NCBI RefSeq assembly: GCF_000720325.1
Contig: NZ_JOJM01000154.1
Coordinates: 1 to 5,082, forward strand
Length of the DNA stretch: 5,082 nt
Direction of reading: 5' to 3'
Origin: Streptomyces sp. NRRL B-1347
Lineage (GTDB): Bacteria > Actinomycetota > Actinomycetes > Streptomycetales > Streptomycetaceae
Under the pieces are notes generated by a model. The model made no database searches. It saw only the letters and a list, made by a program, of their open reading frames with translations, and had not been told where the DNA came from. Both the position numbers and the translations under genes were made by a program. The stretch's first letter is position 1; each line of letters opens with the position of its first letter. This document shows, piece after piece, positions 4,901 to 5,082 of the stretch.

Positions 4901-5082
4901 TTCTTCGGTTGTGGGGATGCTGCCGGTGGTCGGAACGGTCGAAGGGACGGGGGGCCCTTCTGCCGGGGAGTGGCCTGGGGCAGGGGGGGGGTCTGGGTCC
5001 TCCTGTCTGCGGTTGTGGTCCGTCCTGCGGTGGTGCCGTCTGGTCCGGCGTGCGGCTATCGCGTGCTCCTCTCGCCGGGGGT
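4803..5082. other. Non-coding right end, no gene seen
   Basis: Both strands have open frames, as expected at this GC content, but none has a ribosome site, biased third positions or a recognisable product. The 182-base repeat period is not a multiple of three, so a coding frame would change between copies. Apart from the two repeat copies there is only a small hairpin, GAAGGG (4941-4946) with CCCTTC (4955-4960). Confidence 0.65.
4984..5082 (+). repeat. 99-bp direct repeat, copy 2 (runs to the contig end)
   Basis: This is the exact copy of 4802-4900 and it ends at the last base of the window. A match of exactly 99 bases ending at a contig end is what an assembler with k=99 leaves at an unresolved repeat. 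The true number of copies and the real continuation are therefore unknown. Confidence 0.95.

Noticed and set aside
4874..5082. A - strand frame entering from the contig end and stopping at TAG (4876-4874), with a Pro/Thr-rich C-terminal peptide that could suggest a convergent gene.
   Set aside because: It crosses a nine-base G-run whose length is uncertain and runs through the out-of-phase 182-base repeat. It has weak third-position bias and no start in view.

Overview
This window is a 5,082-base contig from a very GC-rich genome. Reading frames end almost every codon in G or C, Shine-Dalgarno sites are strong (AGGAG, AAGGAGG), and intergenic hairpins lack U-runs. Together these suggest an actinomycete, most likely Streptomyces or a close relative. 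Nothing here fixes the species. Both contig ends carry technical signatures. Bases 4-36 are the Illumina Nextera read-1 transposase adapter. The right end stops exactly at the end of a 99-bp perfect repeat, as expected when a k=99 de Bruijn assembly breaks at a repeat.

All four genes I support lie on the + strand. (1) 59-2062 encodes a 667-aa FAD/NAD(P)-binding oxidoreductase. (2) 2161-2748 encodes a 195-aa MarR-type winged-helix regulator with its own candidate promoter and a 9-bp inverted repeat near the predicted transcription start. (3) 3155-3700 encodes a 181-aa protein I do not recognise, with a His-rich motif. (4) 3700-4677 encodes a 325-aa luciferase-like (LLM) flavin-dependent oxidoreductase. 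Genes 3 and 4 share one base (TGATG) and are almost certainly translationally coupled.

Between genes 2 and 3 lie about 406 non-coding bases with several inverted repeats. These are a compound terminator-like stem just after marR, a long 12-bp-core hairpin, a short GC hairpin, a perfect 12-bp palindrome (ACTTGGCCAAGT) and a 15-bp inverted repeat close to gene 3. Gene 4 is followed by a 17-bp-stem terminator and a second 12-bp-stem hairpin. The last 280 bases hold no convincing gene.

The likely reading is a small redox locus. A flavoprotein oxidoreductase and a luciferase-like flavin enzyme with a coupled partner of unknown function flank a MarR regulator, which may sense a small molecule and control one or both sides. 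The substrate cannot be told from the sequence. I see no mobile element, CRISPR, tRNA, rRNA or clearly new defence system. The least explained biology is the 181-aa protein and the structured region before it.
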